Shown here one piece after another: positions 51,191 through 59,955 of a stretch of DNA of 63,353 nt. The DNA lies in the NCBI GenBank assembly GCA_021324795.1, contig JAJPIK010000042.1:1-63353 (forward strand), read 5' to 3'. The notes under the pieces are model-generated. The model did not search any database. It saw only the letters and a list, made by a program, of their open reading frames with translations, and was not told the origin of the DNA. The stretch comes from Chloroflexota bacterium. Its GTDB lineage: Bacteria; Chloroflexota; UBA6077; FW602-bin22; CADDYW01. Both the position numbers and the translations under genes were made by a program. Every line of letters starts with the position of its first letter. The first letter of the stretch is position 1.

Positions 51191-52803
51191 TCCTGGGGGA
51201 GTTGCTTCGTCGACAAGCCCGTTGGGAAACCTTCGGCAACAAGACAGCGCTGATCTTTGAGGAGCGGCGCTGGACTTACACCGAGTTGAACGCTTTCGTG
51301 AACCGGATCGCGAACGCGCTACGAACCGAAGGCGTCGCTAAAGGAGAGCGCGTCGCCGTCCTCGGACGCAACAGCGACGTCTACGTCGCACTGTACTTCG
51401 CGCTGGCCAAGCTCGGGGCAATCCTCGTACCGGTGAACTTCTGGTATCGCGAAGAGGAGATTCGCTATACCCTTGATCAGTCGGGCAGTCGCTGGCTGAT
51501 CGTCGAGACTCGCGATGCCCCGGGCAAGCTTCCCACGGCGGTCGAAGACGCGCGAATGAGTCTCAGCCGTCCTCTCCGCTTGATCTGGTATACCGGCCGT
51601 GAGACGGCTGAGAGTGGCGCACCCGGCGATTCCAGGGTCTGCCGCTCGCCCCGAGAAACGGAACCGTCAGCAACCAGTCTCGCCTCGTTGCTCGCCGGGG
51701 CGTCCTTTGCTGAGCCCGGCGTCGACGTGCACGAAACGGATCCACACATCATCCTCTATACGAGTGGCACGACCGGGTTCCCAAAGGGGGCAACTTTTAG
51801 TCACCGGGCCCATTTTCTCCATGCTGTTGCCTGGGCGTTACAAACCGGCCAGGCAAGTGACGACGTCGGAATCGTCGTCTATCCGCTCTTTCACACCGGT
51901 GGGCCCGACTGTGTCATTCTGCCACACTTCCTCGTAGGCGGCACAGTCGTCGTTCAAAATGGCGCGGATCCGGTCAAAATGCTCCAAGCCATCGAGCAGC
52001 ATCGTCTAACCAACGTCTTCTGTGTTCCAACGGTCTGGCGCTGGCTACTGGCCGAGCTCGCGAAAGATCAGTATGACGTTTCTTCAGTGCGTCGTTGCCT
52101 TGGCTCATCCGACACTCTACCAGTCGATCTCCTTTCCGGCATCCTCGAATGCTTTGCTGCCGACGTGTGGGTCACCTACGGCCTGACCGAGGCGGGCTGC
52201 ATCCTCACCTACTTACGCCTGACGCAAAGCGATCACTCTAAAATCCACACGGTTGGTAAGCCCCACCCGTTGGTCGAGTTGCGGATTGTCGACGCCGCGA
52301 TGCGGGACCTTGGTCCAAACCAGGTCGGTGAGATCGTGGCGCGCGGTCCAACTCTGATGGACGGCTACTGGAACATGCCTGAGCAGACAGGCGAAGCGAT
52401 GGCCGGAGGGTGGCTACATACTGGCGACCTCGGTCAGTTCGACGCGGACGGCTATGTCAGCATCGCTGGCCGGCTGAAAGATATGATTGTCAGCGGTGGC
52501 GAAAAGATCTACCCCCTCGAAGTCGAGAAGCTGTTACGCCAACATCCCAAGATTCGTGACGTTGCCTTGATCGGTGTGCCCGATCGCGAATGGGGCCAGG
52601 CGGTGTTAGCGGTCGTCGTTCCCGAGGTCGGAGCGACGCTAAGCGCCGAAGAGGTCATTGAGTTCGTTCGCCCTCGTCTGGCCGGTTACAAGAAGCCACG
52701 TTACGTCGAATTTGTCGACGCCTTGCCTGTGACAACCTCCACGGGCAAGGTCCAGAAAGCCTTGCTTCGCGAGCACTTCGCCACGAAGTATAGGGAGAGG
52801 TAG
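51187..52803 (+). CDS. AMP-forming acyl-CoA synthetase
   Basis: The 538-residue ANL-family enzyme activates a carboxylic acid with ATP and CoA. Seen: AMP-binding motif YTSGTTGFPKG near 194-204, VTYGLTEAG near 325, GDLGQFDADGYVSIAGRLKDMIVSGGEKIYP near 416-440, and the C-terminal Lys in TSTGKVQK. A stretch of about 45 residues near 130-175 is variable. ATG 51187 overlaps the kinase stop. The acid is unknown; medium- or long-chain fatty acids or aromatic acids are possible. Confidence 0.9.
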   Translation: MILGELLRRQARWETFGNKTALIFEERRWTYTELNAFVNRIANALRTEGVAKGERVAVLGRNSDVYVALYFALAKLGAILVPVNFWYREEEIRYTLDQSGSRWLIVETRDAPGKLPTAVEDARMSLSRPLRLIWYTGRETAESGAPGDSRVCRSPRETEPSATSLASLLAGASFAEPGVDVHETDPHIILYTSGTTGFPKGATFSHRAHFLHAVAWALQTGQASDDVGIVVYPLFHTGGPDCVILPHFLVGGTVVVQNGADPVKMLQAIEQHRLTNVFCVPTVWRWLLAELAKDQYDVSSVRRCLGSSDTLPVDLLSGILECFAADVWVTYGLTEAGCILTYLRLTQSDHSKIHTVGKPHPLVELRIVDAAMRDLGPNQVGEIVARGPTLMDGYWNMPEQTGEAMAGGWLHTGDLGQFDADGYVSIAGRLKDMIVSGGEKIYPLEVEKLLRQHPKIRDVALIGVPDREWGQAVLAVVVPEVGATLSAEEVIEFVRPRLAGYKKPRYVEFVDALPVTTSTGKVQKALLREHFATKYRER

Positions 52804-52811
52804 CCCGATGC

Positions 52812-53798
52812 CTATCCACGGCGCGCGAACTTCTGGAAAGTATGGCAATCCTCGGGGACACCGCCCGGCTTGACCCCAAAAGTGTAGGTCACTTCGCCGA
52901 CGTAGACATCGCCGTGTGAATCGACGCAGATCCCGTGGGGAGCACAGAAAACGCCCGGTTCCCAGGGCTGGTCGCTCGCGCCCCAGCGCAAAACCACTTT
53001 GCCGGAGGAATCAAAGACACTGACTCGCCCGGGTTGACTCGTTTTGTAGACGCCATGAACGTAGGAACGTTGACCCGGACGCCACCAGAGTTCGGAAACG
53101 TAGATCAAGCCATTGCCGTCGATGTAGATCTGAGTTGGCCGCTGGACGTTAGTCCATTGCTCGATGAATTCACCGACTGGGCTGAAGACTTGGACACGGT
53201 CGTTCTCGCGGTCGGCGACCAGGACACGTCCATCTGCCGCCACGCAGATCCCATGCGGTAGATTGAACTGTCCGGGACCGGTGCCTGGCTGCCCCCACGA
53301 TTGAATCAAGGTTCCGTCGGGAGCAAAGCGGTGGACGCGCGCGTTCCCGTAACCATCAGTTACGTAAAGTTCTCCACTCGGCGCGACCGCCAGGTTGGTA
53401 GGACGATTGAATGGTGGGCCACCGCGGAGAATCGTATCGAGGTGCGAGCCATCGTAGCCGGTGTCGGAGGCAACACCTGGCGTGCCCAGAGTCAGCAGGA
53501 GCTTTCCATCAGTGGTGAACTTCCGAACCGTGTGATTGCCGTCGTCGACACAGTAGACCTCGTCGTTGGGACCAATAGTGATACCATGGGTACGTGGAGT
53601 GAAGATGTCTTCGCCCCACGACGTCACAAAGCGACCATCAGGCTCGTAGACGATGACACGCGCCTCATCGCGGGTAAGCACGTAAACCCGATCACGCGAG
53701 TCGACCGCCACACCGCAGACGTCACGGTGGTGATAGCCGGGAGGTAATTGTTCCCAATTCGGAACAAGCTCGAACGCCAGCTTACTAGTCATCGCCAT
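52812..53798 (-). CDS. NHL-repeat beta-propeller protein
   Basis: The 328-residue protein consists of about six NHL repeats (for example HGICVAADGRVLVADRENDRVQVFSPVGEFIEQW), the fold of peptidyl-alpha-hydroxyglycine amidating lyase-like and gluconolactonase-like propellers. No signal peptide is seen. ATG 53798 has GGAGGG eight bases upstream. It is convergent with the acyl-CoA synthetase, eight bases apart. Catalytic activity cannot be claimed. Confidence 0.83.
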   Translation of the reverse strand: MAMTSKLAFELVPNWEQLPPGYHHRDVCGVAVDSRDRVYVLTRDEARVIVYEPDGRFVTSWGEDIFTPRTHGITIGPNDEVYCVDDGNHTVRKFTTDGKLLLTLGTPGVASDTGYDGSHLDTILRGGPPFNRPTNLAVAPSGELYVTDGYGNARVHRFAPDGTLIQSWGQPGTGPGQFNLPHGICVAADGRVLVADRENDRVQVFSPVGEFIEQWTNVQRPTQIYIDGNGLIYVSELWWRPGQRSYVHGVYKTSQPGRVSVFDSSGKVVLRWGASDQPWEPGVFCAPHGICVDSHGDVYVGEVTYTFGVKPGGVPEDCHTFQKFARRG

Positions 53799-54033
53799 TG
53801 GACGTTGCCCTCCTTTTCTCCGAAGTTCTCTGTCACGCCGTCCGGGTTACATAACCCTCAAGCAAACGGACGACCAACTTCGCGTTCCTTATCCTATCAT
53901 GGTCTTCACCAACGTGCATCACCCATGCGTCTGACCCCTCCAAGACAGCATCCCTTCGCTCTGCCTCAGATGACAATAGGCAAGTGTCTGATTAAGCTCT
54001 CGCTGATCAGTAAGGCGAAGATGGCCAGAATGC

Positions 54034-54039
54034 TATAAT
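54034..54039 (+). promoter_or_regulatory. Extended -10 promoter before Lgt-like gene
   Basis: TGC followed by a perfect TATAAT, 31 bp before ATG 54071; no good -35 seen. Confidence 0.45.
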
Positions 54040-54070
54040 TTTCTTGAAGGCTGCTACGAGAGCGAGCGTA

Positions 54071-54865
54071 ATGCTGATCGACGTCGATCCCATCCTCGTT
54101 GATTGGGGTCCTTTTGCTGTGACCTGGCAGGGCCTGTTCATTGGCATTGCGCTCCTCGTCGGCATAACCAGCACCGCTTGGCACTTCGCGGCCCAGGGCG
54201 TACGCCCTGACGCCGCCTATGATGCCGTGATCGTCGTTGTCCCCGCCGGTATTATTGGTGCTCGTCTTTTCCACGTCGCCGATTCCTGGAACTATTACGC
54301 CTATCATCCACTCGAGATCCTCGCCTTTGGCCAGGGGGGTTTTACACTCTATGGCGCGATCTTTGGCGGCACGGCTGGCGGTTTTCTTTACGCACGTGCC
54401 CGTGGCCTGCCACTCGGTCGCTTCTTCGATGCCGTGGCGATTCCGCAGGCACTTGCCTTCGCAATCGGCGAAGTCGGCGATCTCATCACCGGTGCCTACC
54501 TCGGTCGACCAACCACGTCAGTCATCGCGGTGAAGTATATAAATCCACGCGCCTTTGACCAGAGTGGCGCGTTCGTTCAGCCGGTCGCCGCCTACGAGAT
54601 CCTCTGGAATCTCGCGATCATCTTTGTCTTGAGTCGGCTGGGAAAAAGCGCGCTCCCCGGTCGCCGTTTCTGGTTGTTCAGCTTTCTCTTCGCCCTCGGT
54701 CAGTTCTGGACGGGCTTCTTCCGCGACCTCCCTATCGACCTGGCCGGTTTGGGACAAACCCAGATCATTGCCGCGATCGTTCTCGTTGCCAGCGCCATGG
54801 CCTTCGCGCTCATCACTATCCACGATCAGGCCCAATCCAACACCCCGGTCGCACCTGCCTCGTGA
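54071..54865 (+). CDS. Divergent prolipoprotein diacylglyceryl transferase (Lgt) homologue
   Basis: The 264-residue polytopic membrane protein has about seven TM segments in the Lgt order: WGPFAVTWQGLFIGIALL at the start, GARLFHV, GGFTLYGAIFGG, LAFAIGEVGDLITGAYLGRPT, and AAYEILWNL late. In true Lgt the third block is GGxxxHG and the fourth GRxxNFxNxE, with essential His and Arg; here they read GGFTLYG and GEVGDLITGA. Activity as Lgt is therefore uncertain. ATG 54071 gives the usual N-terminus; the frame opens nine codons earlier. MurE follows 34 bp downstream. Confidence 0.75.
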   Translation: MLIDVDPILVDWGPFAVTWQGLFIGIALLVGITSTAWHFAAQGVRPDAAYDAVIVVVPAGIIGARLFHVADSWNYYAYHPLEILAFGQGGFTLYGAIFGGTAGGFLYARARGLPLGRFFDAVAIPQALAFAIGEVGDLITGAYLGRPTTSVIAVKYINPRAFDQSGAFVQPVAAYEILWNLAIIFVLSRLGKSALPGRRFWLFSFLFALGQFWTGFFRDLPIDLAGLGQTQIIAAIVLVASAMAFALITIHDQAQSNTPVAPAS

Positions 54866-54899
54866 GGCGGTCGGCACAGAGCTTGCAGAATACCGGGGC

Positions 54900-56408
54900 A
54901 TGCTGTCCGAATTATTATGTGAAACCCATGTTCTCGAAGTCATCGGAGATTCTGCTGTCGAGCTAACCGGCATTACGACGGATAGCCGTCAGGTCCTCCC
55001 CGGCCAGGTCTTCGTCGCCTGCCCCGGCCAGCACGTAGATGGCCGTCAGTTCATTTCACGGGCAGTAGAAGCCGGGGCCGTCGCCGTCGTCTGTGAGCCG
55101 CCCGGACCGAGCGCGCTCGGCGTGCCGTTGATTCTGGTTCCTAACGCCCGGCGCGCCCTGGCCGAATTGGCAACGGCGTTTTACCAGCATCCGTCCGAGC
55201 ATCTGGGATTAATCGGCGTGACCGGAACCGATGGAAAGACGACAACGACCCATCTCGTCACGGCGATCTTACGAGCGGCTGGTTTTCGTTCGGGGCTGAT
55301 TTCGACGGTTGCCCTTGATCGCGGGCATAAAGCCGAGCCGAATCCAACTTCCCACACAACCCCCGACGCTCCCATCATTCAGGAGAACCTGGCTCGGATG
55401 CGCAAAGCCGGCATTCAGATCGCGGCGCTCGAGGTCAGCTCGCATGCGCTCGAGCTTGGGCGGGTCATCGGTTGCAATTTCGACTGCGCGGTCTTCACCA
55501 ACCTCGACCCGGAGCACCTGGATTTTCACGGCAGTTTGACGAACTACCGAGCGGCGAAAGCGAAGCTGTTCGCTCAGCTCGACCACGGCAAGGCCAAACC
55601 GTGGGGCCGGTTGGCCGTGGTCAACGTCGACGATCCAAGCTCCCAGGCAATGCGCTCGGCGTGCTCGGTTCCCTGGATTGGCTTTGGGTTTGGCGAGAAT
55701 GCGACGATTCGCGGAACGATTCTCCGCGCCAACCTCGCTTCGACGACGTTCCGGGTCGACACGCCAGAAGATCACCGGACGATTGAAACCAGATTGGCCG
55801 GACAATACAACGTCGCAAATTGGCTTGGCGCCATCGCTGCGGCCCGTCATTTCGGTGCGACGCTCGAAGACGCCGAACGCGCGGCGGCCGAGTTCACCGG
55901 TGTGCCAGGACGCCTGGAGCCGGTGCGCTGTGGCCAACCGTTCAACGTCTTTGTCGATTTCGCGCACACGCCCCAAGGTTTGGCCGCCACCCTCACCCTC
56001 TTGCGTCAGCAGACGTACGGGCGACTGATCGTCCTTTTCGGTCAGGCGGGACATCGTGATCTTCGCAACCGCGATCGGATGGCCGCCGCGGTCGCCGCAG
56101 CAGCAGACCTCGTCATTATCACCAGCGACGACCCGTACGACGAGGATCCGCAGCAAATTGTCAACGATCTTGCCCGCTCCTTCCGTCAGCGGGGCTGGCG
56201 GGAGAATCGAGAGTTCTGGAGAATCGTCGATCGACGGGCTGCCATCGAGTTCTCGATCAGCTTAGCCCACCGGGGCGACTGCGTGCTCCTGGCCGGTCGT
56301 GGCGCTGAAACAGTGACGACGATTCAAGACCAAGTGATTCCCTTGGTCGACGCCGACGTCGCCCACGCGACCCTTCTCCGTGAGAAGAGCCACGCCCAAT
56401 CAGCCTGA
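54900..56408 (+). CDS. murE: UDP-N-acetylmuramyl-tripeptide synthetase (MurE-like Mur ligase)
   Basis: The 502-residue Mur ligase adds the third amino acid of the peptidoglycan stem. Seen: ITTDSRQVLPGQVFVA near 25, P-loop GVTGTDGKTTT near 106-116, TTPDAP, the carbamoylated-Lys region RAAKAKLF, and C-terminal VDFAHTPQGL. The amino-acid specificity motif reads SDDPYDEDP near 409 rather than DNPR, which argues against meso-diaminopimelate and for lysine or ornithine. HTPQ replaces the usual HTPD. ATG 54900 is preferred to upstream starts inside the Lgt-like gene. Confidence 0.9.
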   Translation: MLSELLCETHVLEVIGDSAVELTGITTDSRQVLPGQVFVACPGQHVDGRQFISRAVEAGAVAVVCEPPGPSALGVPLILVPNARRALAELATAFYQHPSEHLGLIGVTGTDGKTTTTHLVTAILRAAGFRSGLISTVALDRGHKAEPNPTSHTTPDAPIIQENLARMRKAGIQIAALEVSSHALELGRVIGCNFDCAVFTNLDPEHLDFHGSLTNYRAAKAKLFAQLDHGKAKPWGRLAVVNVDDPSSQAMRSACSVPWIGFGFGENATIRGTILRANLASTTFRVDTPEDHRTIETRLAGQYNVANWLGAIAAARHFGATLEDAERAAAEFTGVPGRLEPVRCGQPFNVFVDFAHTPQGLAATLTLLRQQTYGRLIVLFGQAGHRDLRNRDRMAAAVAAAADLVIITSDDPYDEDPQQIVNDLARSFRQRGWRENREFWRIVDRRAAIEFSISLAHRGDCVLLAGRGAETVTTIQDQVIPLVDADVAHATLLREKSHAQSA

Positions 56409-56588
56409 TTCCTCCCCCCGCCTCTTGGTGACACCCGTGGAATAAGCCGGCGCACCGAAAAGACGGCATACTGCTTGCAAAGCGCCCGACTGCGCCCAAC
56501 CCTGGTGGTGCCGGTGTGAGCCGTAGGATGGCGCGGATACAACGCCGATAGCCAGATCCAGACGGTTGAACCCGAGCGGAAACGATGC

Positions 56589-57125
56589 CTAGGTCGGAAA
56601 CGCCGGCATCTCGGGTGCTCGGAAAGCATGAATCAGGAGAACGATCCCGCGGACAATCGCGAAGATGCCGATGACAATCACCAGCGCGAGCGCACCGGCC
56701 AGCGGGTTGGCAAGAAGTACGAAGCCGAATACAACCGAGATGATCCCGACGACCAGCAGAAGAAGCTGGGCCGTGGCAAGGGAGCCCACGATCTCGAACA
56801 GCCCTATGAGAATGGCCCAGAACGCGATTACGTACGCCACCAGAACCGCCGTACGGCCCGGGTAGGCCAGAATGAACAGACCTGCCGCGATGTCGACGAT
56901 CCCGATGACGAGCTGTGGCCACCACGTCTGATGTGCGCCGATCGCCCGGAGCGTGGCGATGAAGCGCAGAATACCGTCGATGATGGCGTACGCCGCGAAC
57001 AAGATAACCAGAACGAAAAGGGTCAGGCCCGGCCAGATGATCGCCGCTAGGCCAAACAGAATGGAGACGACGCCGGCAAGGGCGTACACCCACCAGGACT
57101 CACCTTGTAGCACTTCCGCCGCCAT
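56589..57125 (-). CDS. HdeD family (DUF308) membrane protein
   Basis: The 178-residue protein has six hydrophobic segments in three similar pairs, as in HdeD acid-resistance membrane proteins: GVVSILFGLAAIIWPGLTLFVLV, GIVDIAAGLFILAYPGRTAV and GIISVVFGFVLLANPLAGALAL each repeat the same G-x-F/A-G pattern. The molecular function is unknown. It is convergent with murE, leaving 180 bp without a gene or clear terminator. Confidence 0.87.
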   Translation of the reverse strand: MAAEVLQGESWWVYALAGVVSILFGLAAIIWPGLTLFVLVILFAAYAIIDGILRFIATLRAIGAHQTWWPQLVIGIVDIAAGLFILAYPGRTAVLVAYVIAFWAILIGLFEIVGSLATAQLLLLVVGIISVVFGFVLLANPLAGALALVIVIGIFAIVRGIVLLIHAFRAPEMPAFPT

Positions 57126-57315
57126 TAGTGCACCTCCCTCTTAACGATTCCGTCGCGGATCGAGTAGCTCTCTTTTCCTGGGCGAGCGAGGCAGTTGTCT
57201 CCAACTGGCCGCGAACGCTAATCTAGCAAGAGCAATACCACCCATGGCATGATTGTGCGAGGACCGGCGACGCGCCTCGGCGACGCGACAGCCTTGCCGG
57301 CCGGAGAGAACTTCT

Positions 57316-58398
57316 GTGACAAACGAGTCGATCAATCCGCTCCCCACGGTTCCCACGAGGCCCCTCAGCACGGTCACCAATCCGCCCCGACAATGGGGAC
57401 CGGACGCTCCACCGAATATCTATCCAGATCCGGACGTCCTCATTCTTGACCCGCGCTTTCGACGGGTGATCGTCGGTAACACGCCCCTCCAGCGCCTCTG
57501 GACCGGCGCTCTGTGGGCAGAAGGCCCAGCCTGGTCGAGCCAGGGTCGCTACCTCGTCTGGAGTGACGTGGCGGGCGACGTGCAGTACCGTTGGCTCCAA
57601 GATGATGGTCGTGTTACCGTCTATCGAAGTCCTTCGCGTAACAGCAATGGCAATACTTTCGATTTCCAGGGGCGACAAATCTCTTGTGAGCATTTCACCC
57701 GACGCGTCGTCCGCTGGGAGCACGACGGGACGATGACCGTCATCGCGGACTCCTACGATGGGAAACGCCTGAACTCGCCGAACGATGTCGTTTCCCATCC
57801 AGATGGCAGCATTTGGTTCACCGATCCGCCTTACGGAAACTCACTATATGAGGGTCAGCCGGATGATCGTGGCACGCTGTCGCCAAGAATCGGTGCGCCC
57901 GACGGAGGGGAACAGATCCAGCAGCTTCCGAACTCGGTCTACCGAGTCGATCCGAGCGGACATATCGACCGGGTGACCGATGACCTCTCCTATCCAAACG
58001 GACTGTGTTTCTCTCCGGATTACACGAAGCTTTACGTTTGCGACACCGGCCCGGGGCCGCGTGACATCAAAGTTTTCAACGTGATCGACCAGCACCGTCT
58101 CGCCGAGAGCCGCGTCTTCGCCGACATGCTAGTCGATGGAGTCCATTGCGGCCCCGATGGCATGCGTGCGGACGTGTACGGTAATCTCTGGTGCGGCAGC
58201 AACGCGGGTAGTTCCGGCCTTGGCTATAACGGCGTACTCGTGTTCGCTCCCGACGGCGACCTCATTGGCCGCATCCGTCTGCCCGAGGCGTGTGCAAACG
58301 TCTGCTTTGGTGGACCGAAGCGCAACCGTCTGTTTATGGCCGCCAGCCAGTCGCTCTACGCACTGTTCCTGAATACGCAGGGCGCGGCACCAGCTTAA
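57316..58398 (+). CDS. SMP-30/gluconolactonase-like beta-propeller hydrolase
   Basis: The 360-residue protein has the SMP-30 motifs: LWAEGPAWSSQGRYLVWSDV with the metal-binding Glu, NGNTFDFQGRQISCEH, RLNSPNDVVSHPDGSIWFTDPPYG with metal-binding Asn and Asp, and YPNGLCFSPDYTKLYVCDT. It probably hydrolyses a sugar lactone. GTG 57316 with GGAGAG seven bases ahead is preferred to the open frame from 57253. No signal peptide is seen. It is followed by the strong hairpin at 58433-58471. Confidence 0.87.
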   Translation: MTNESINPLPTVPTRPLSTVTNPPRQWGPDAPPNIYPDPDVLILDPRFRRVIVGNTPLQRLWTGALWAEGPAWSSQGRYLVWSDVAGDVQYRWLQDDGRVTVYRSPSRNSNGNTFDFQGRQISCEHFTRRVVRWEHDGTMTVIADSYDGKRLNSPNDVVSHPDGSIWFTDPPYGNSLYEGQPDDRGTLSPRIGAPDGGEQIQQLPNSVYRVDPSGHIDRVTDDLSYPNGLCFSPDYTKLYVCDTGPGPRDIKVFNVIDQHRLAESRVFADMLVDGVHCGPDGMRADVYGNLWCGSNAGSSGLGYNGVLVFAPDGDLIGRIRLPEACANVCFGGPKRNRLFMAASQSLYALFLNTQGAAPA

Positions 58399-58432
58399 TC
58401 CCAGAGGGGTTGGTCCGACGGCTGTCACCCCG

Positions 58433-58471
58433 CTGACACGGGACGACCGGAATCCGGTCGTCCCGTGTCAG
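58433..58471. terminator. 18-bp perfect hairpin between convergent genes
   Basis: Arms 58433-58450 and 58454-58471 are perfectly complementary with a three-base loop, between the convergent lactonase and alcohol dehydrogenase genes. No T tract follows on either strand, so it may work as a bidirectional, factor-assisted terminator. Confidence 0.6.
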
Positions 58472-58482
58472 GTCGTGTCGAG

Positions 58483-59682
58483 CTAGGCGGCGAGGCCGGG
58501 CTTGAGCACGACCTTGACGTAGCCGGGGGCACGCTCACAGAACTTGGCGTAGGCCTCGGGCGCACCGTCGAGGGGGAGTCGCTGGGTCACGATCACGCTG
58601 GGCTTGGCCCGACCGTTGACGATGAGGTCGCGCAGGAGGCGGTTGTAGCGCGCCACCGGGGTCTGACCGGTGCCGACCGCCTGCCCTTTGTACCACATTT
58701 CCCCAAAGCCGATCGGCAGCTCGCCGTGCTTGATCGCCTCGGTCTGCCCGCAGGGATCCTCAGGGCGGTAGACGCCGATGATGCCCAGGTGGCCGGTCGG
58801 GGCGACCAGGTGGATCAACTGCTCCAGCACGATGTTCGACTGGCGCTGGTGGGCATCCCAGTAGTCGATCGCTTCATAGCCGACCGCGTCGATCCCGCAG
58901 AGGACGCCCTTCATCTTCTCTTCGCCGGGGAGCAGTCCCTGCTTTAGTGCCGTGTTCTTCTGGCGCAGATCCAGGATCTGGTCGGCGGGGTCGCCTTGGG
59001 AGGCGTCGATTGGGGTTGCGCCGAGCTGTTTGGCGCACTGAAGTCGCTCCGGGATCGCGTCGACGGTGTAGACCTCACCCGCCCCGCGGAGCCGGGCGCT
59101 CAGGGTGGCCAGGAGTCCGACCGGACCGGCGCCATAGATCGCCACGCTCGCACCTTCTTGGACGTTGGCCAAGACAGTCGCATGAAAGCCAGTCGGGAAG
59201 ATGTCGGCAAGCAGGACGAAGTCATCTTCCCACTGATCGCCCGGCTGACCGGGCAGCTTCAAACAGCCGTAATCGGCGAAGGGAACGCGGACGTACTCCG
59301 CCTGGCCACCCTGGTAGCCGCCCAACCCTGGGTAGCCATAGCCGGCTCCGGCTCCCTGCGGATTCGTCGTGAGACAGGCGTTGGGATAGCCGCGCACGCA
59401 GTTGAAACAGTAGCCGCAGGCGATGTTGAAGGGCATCACCACGCGGTCGCCCACCTTGATCGAGTGAACCCCACTCCCGATCTCGGCGACGACGCCCTCG
59501 ATCTCGTGGCCCGGGATAAAGCCCGGCTGGGTCACAGTGCAGCCATCGTAGAAGTGCAGATCGCTCCCGCAGATCGCGGCCGAGGTCACCTTCACGATCG
59601 CATCGCGCGGGTCTTCGAGCCGTGGGTCCGGAACGTTCTCTACTACCATCCGTCGGGGCCCTTTGTAGACTACCGCTTTCAT
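58483..59682 (-). CDS. Zinc-dependent alcohol dehydrogenase (formaldehyde-dismutase/FDH-like type)
   Basis: The 399-residue MDR protein has catalytic-zinc motifs CGSDLHFYDG and GHEIEG, structural-zinc cysteines (CGYCFNCVRGYPNAC near 97-111), NAD-binding GAGPVGL, and an insert rich in Gly (GAGAGYGYPGLGGYQGG) seen in glutathione-independent formaldehyde dehydrogenase relatives. ATG 59682 has GGAG upstream; the frame opens 12 codons earlier. Its DNA is clearly more GC-rich than the first 58 kb. The substrate is not determined. Confidence 0.9.
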   Translation of the reverse strand: MKAVVYKGPRRMVVENVPDPRLEDPRDAIVKVTSAAICGSDLHFYDGCTVTQPGFIPGHEIEGVVAEIGSGVHSIKVGDRVVMPFNIACGYCFNCVRGYPNACLTTNPQGAGAGYGYPGLGGYQGGQAEYVRVPFADYGCLKLPGQPGDQWEDDFVLLADIFPTGFHATVLANVQEGASVAIYGAGPVGLLATLSARLRGAGEVYTVDAIPERLQCAKQLGATPIDASQGDPADQILDLRQKNTALKQGLLPGEEKMKGVLCGIDAVGYEAIDYWDAHQRQSNIVLEQLIHLVAPTGHLGIIGVYRPEDPCGQTEAIKHGELPIGFGEMWYKGQAVGTGQTPVARYNRLLRDLIVNGRAKPSVIVTQRLPLDGAPEAYAKFCERAPGYVKVVLKPGLAA

Positions 59683-59789
59683 CAGTTTGTGCTCCTTCTC
59701 TGATCGCGAACGGATCATGATCGCCGGAGACCGGCGACGGGGCGCGCACTGGCAGGTTCCGTACCCATCAGCGACATTTCAAGGCTGTC

Positions 59790-59954
59790 GTGAGGGAGCG
59801 GACCGAAGCGCTCGACAGAGATATCAGGCGCAGGTTTTGCTACAAGCTTGGCTGGGAACTGAGACAGGAAGAAAGGCAACGCACTGCATCGGATGTTCTG
59901 ATTGACGTGATTTACGCACGACCGCCGCGCGCTTTCAGCTCTAAGGAAGGTTGA
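59790..59954 (+). CDS. Possible 54-residue small protein
   Basis: A frame free of stops from 59721 contains GTG 59790 and ends at TGA 59952-59954, one base before the ATG of the large oxidoreductase. The sequence is charged and helix-like, with CYKLGWELRQEERQR followed by DVLIDVIYARPP. No family is recognised and the ribosome site is weak. It could be a leader peptide, the remnant of a longer gene, or chance. Confidence 0.25.
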   Translation: MRERTEALDRDIRRRFCYKLGWELRQEERQRTASDVLIDVIYARPPRAFSSKEG

Positions 59955-59955
59955 G

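Noticed and set aside
54768..54899. N-terminal extension of murE inside the Lgt-like gene
   Set aside because: The extra residues are a shadow of the Lgt-like frame; ATG 54900 gives the normal MurE length.
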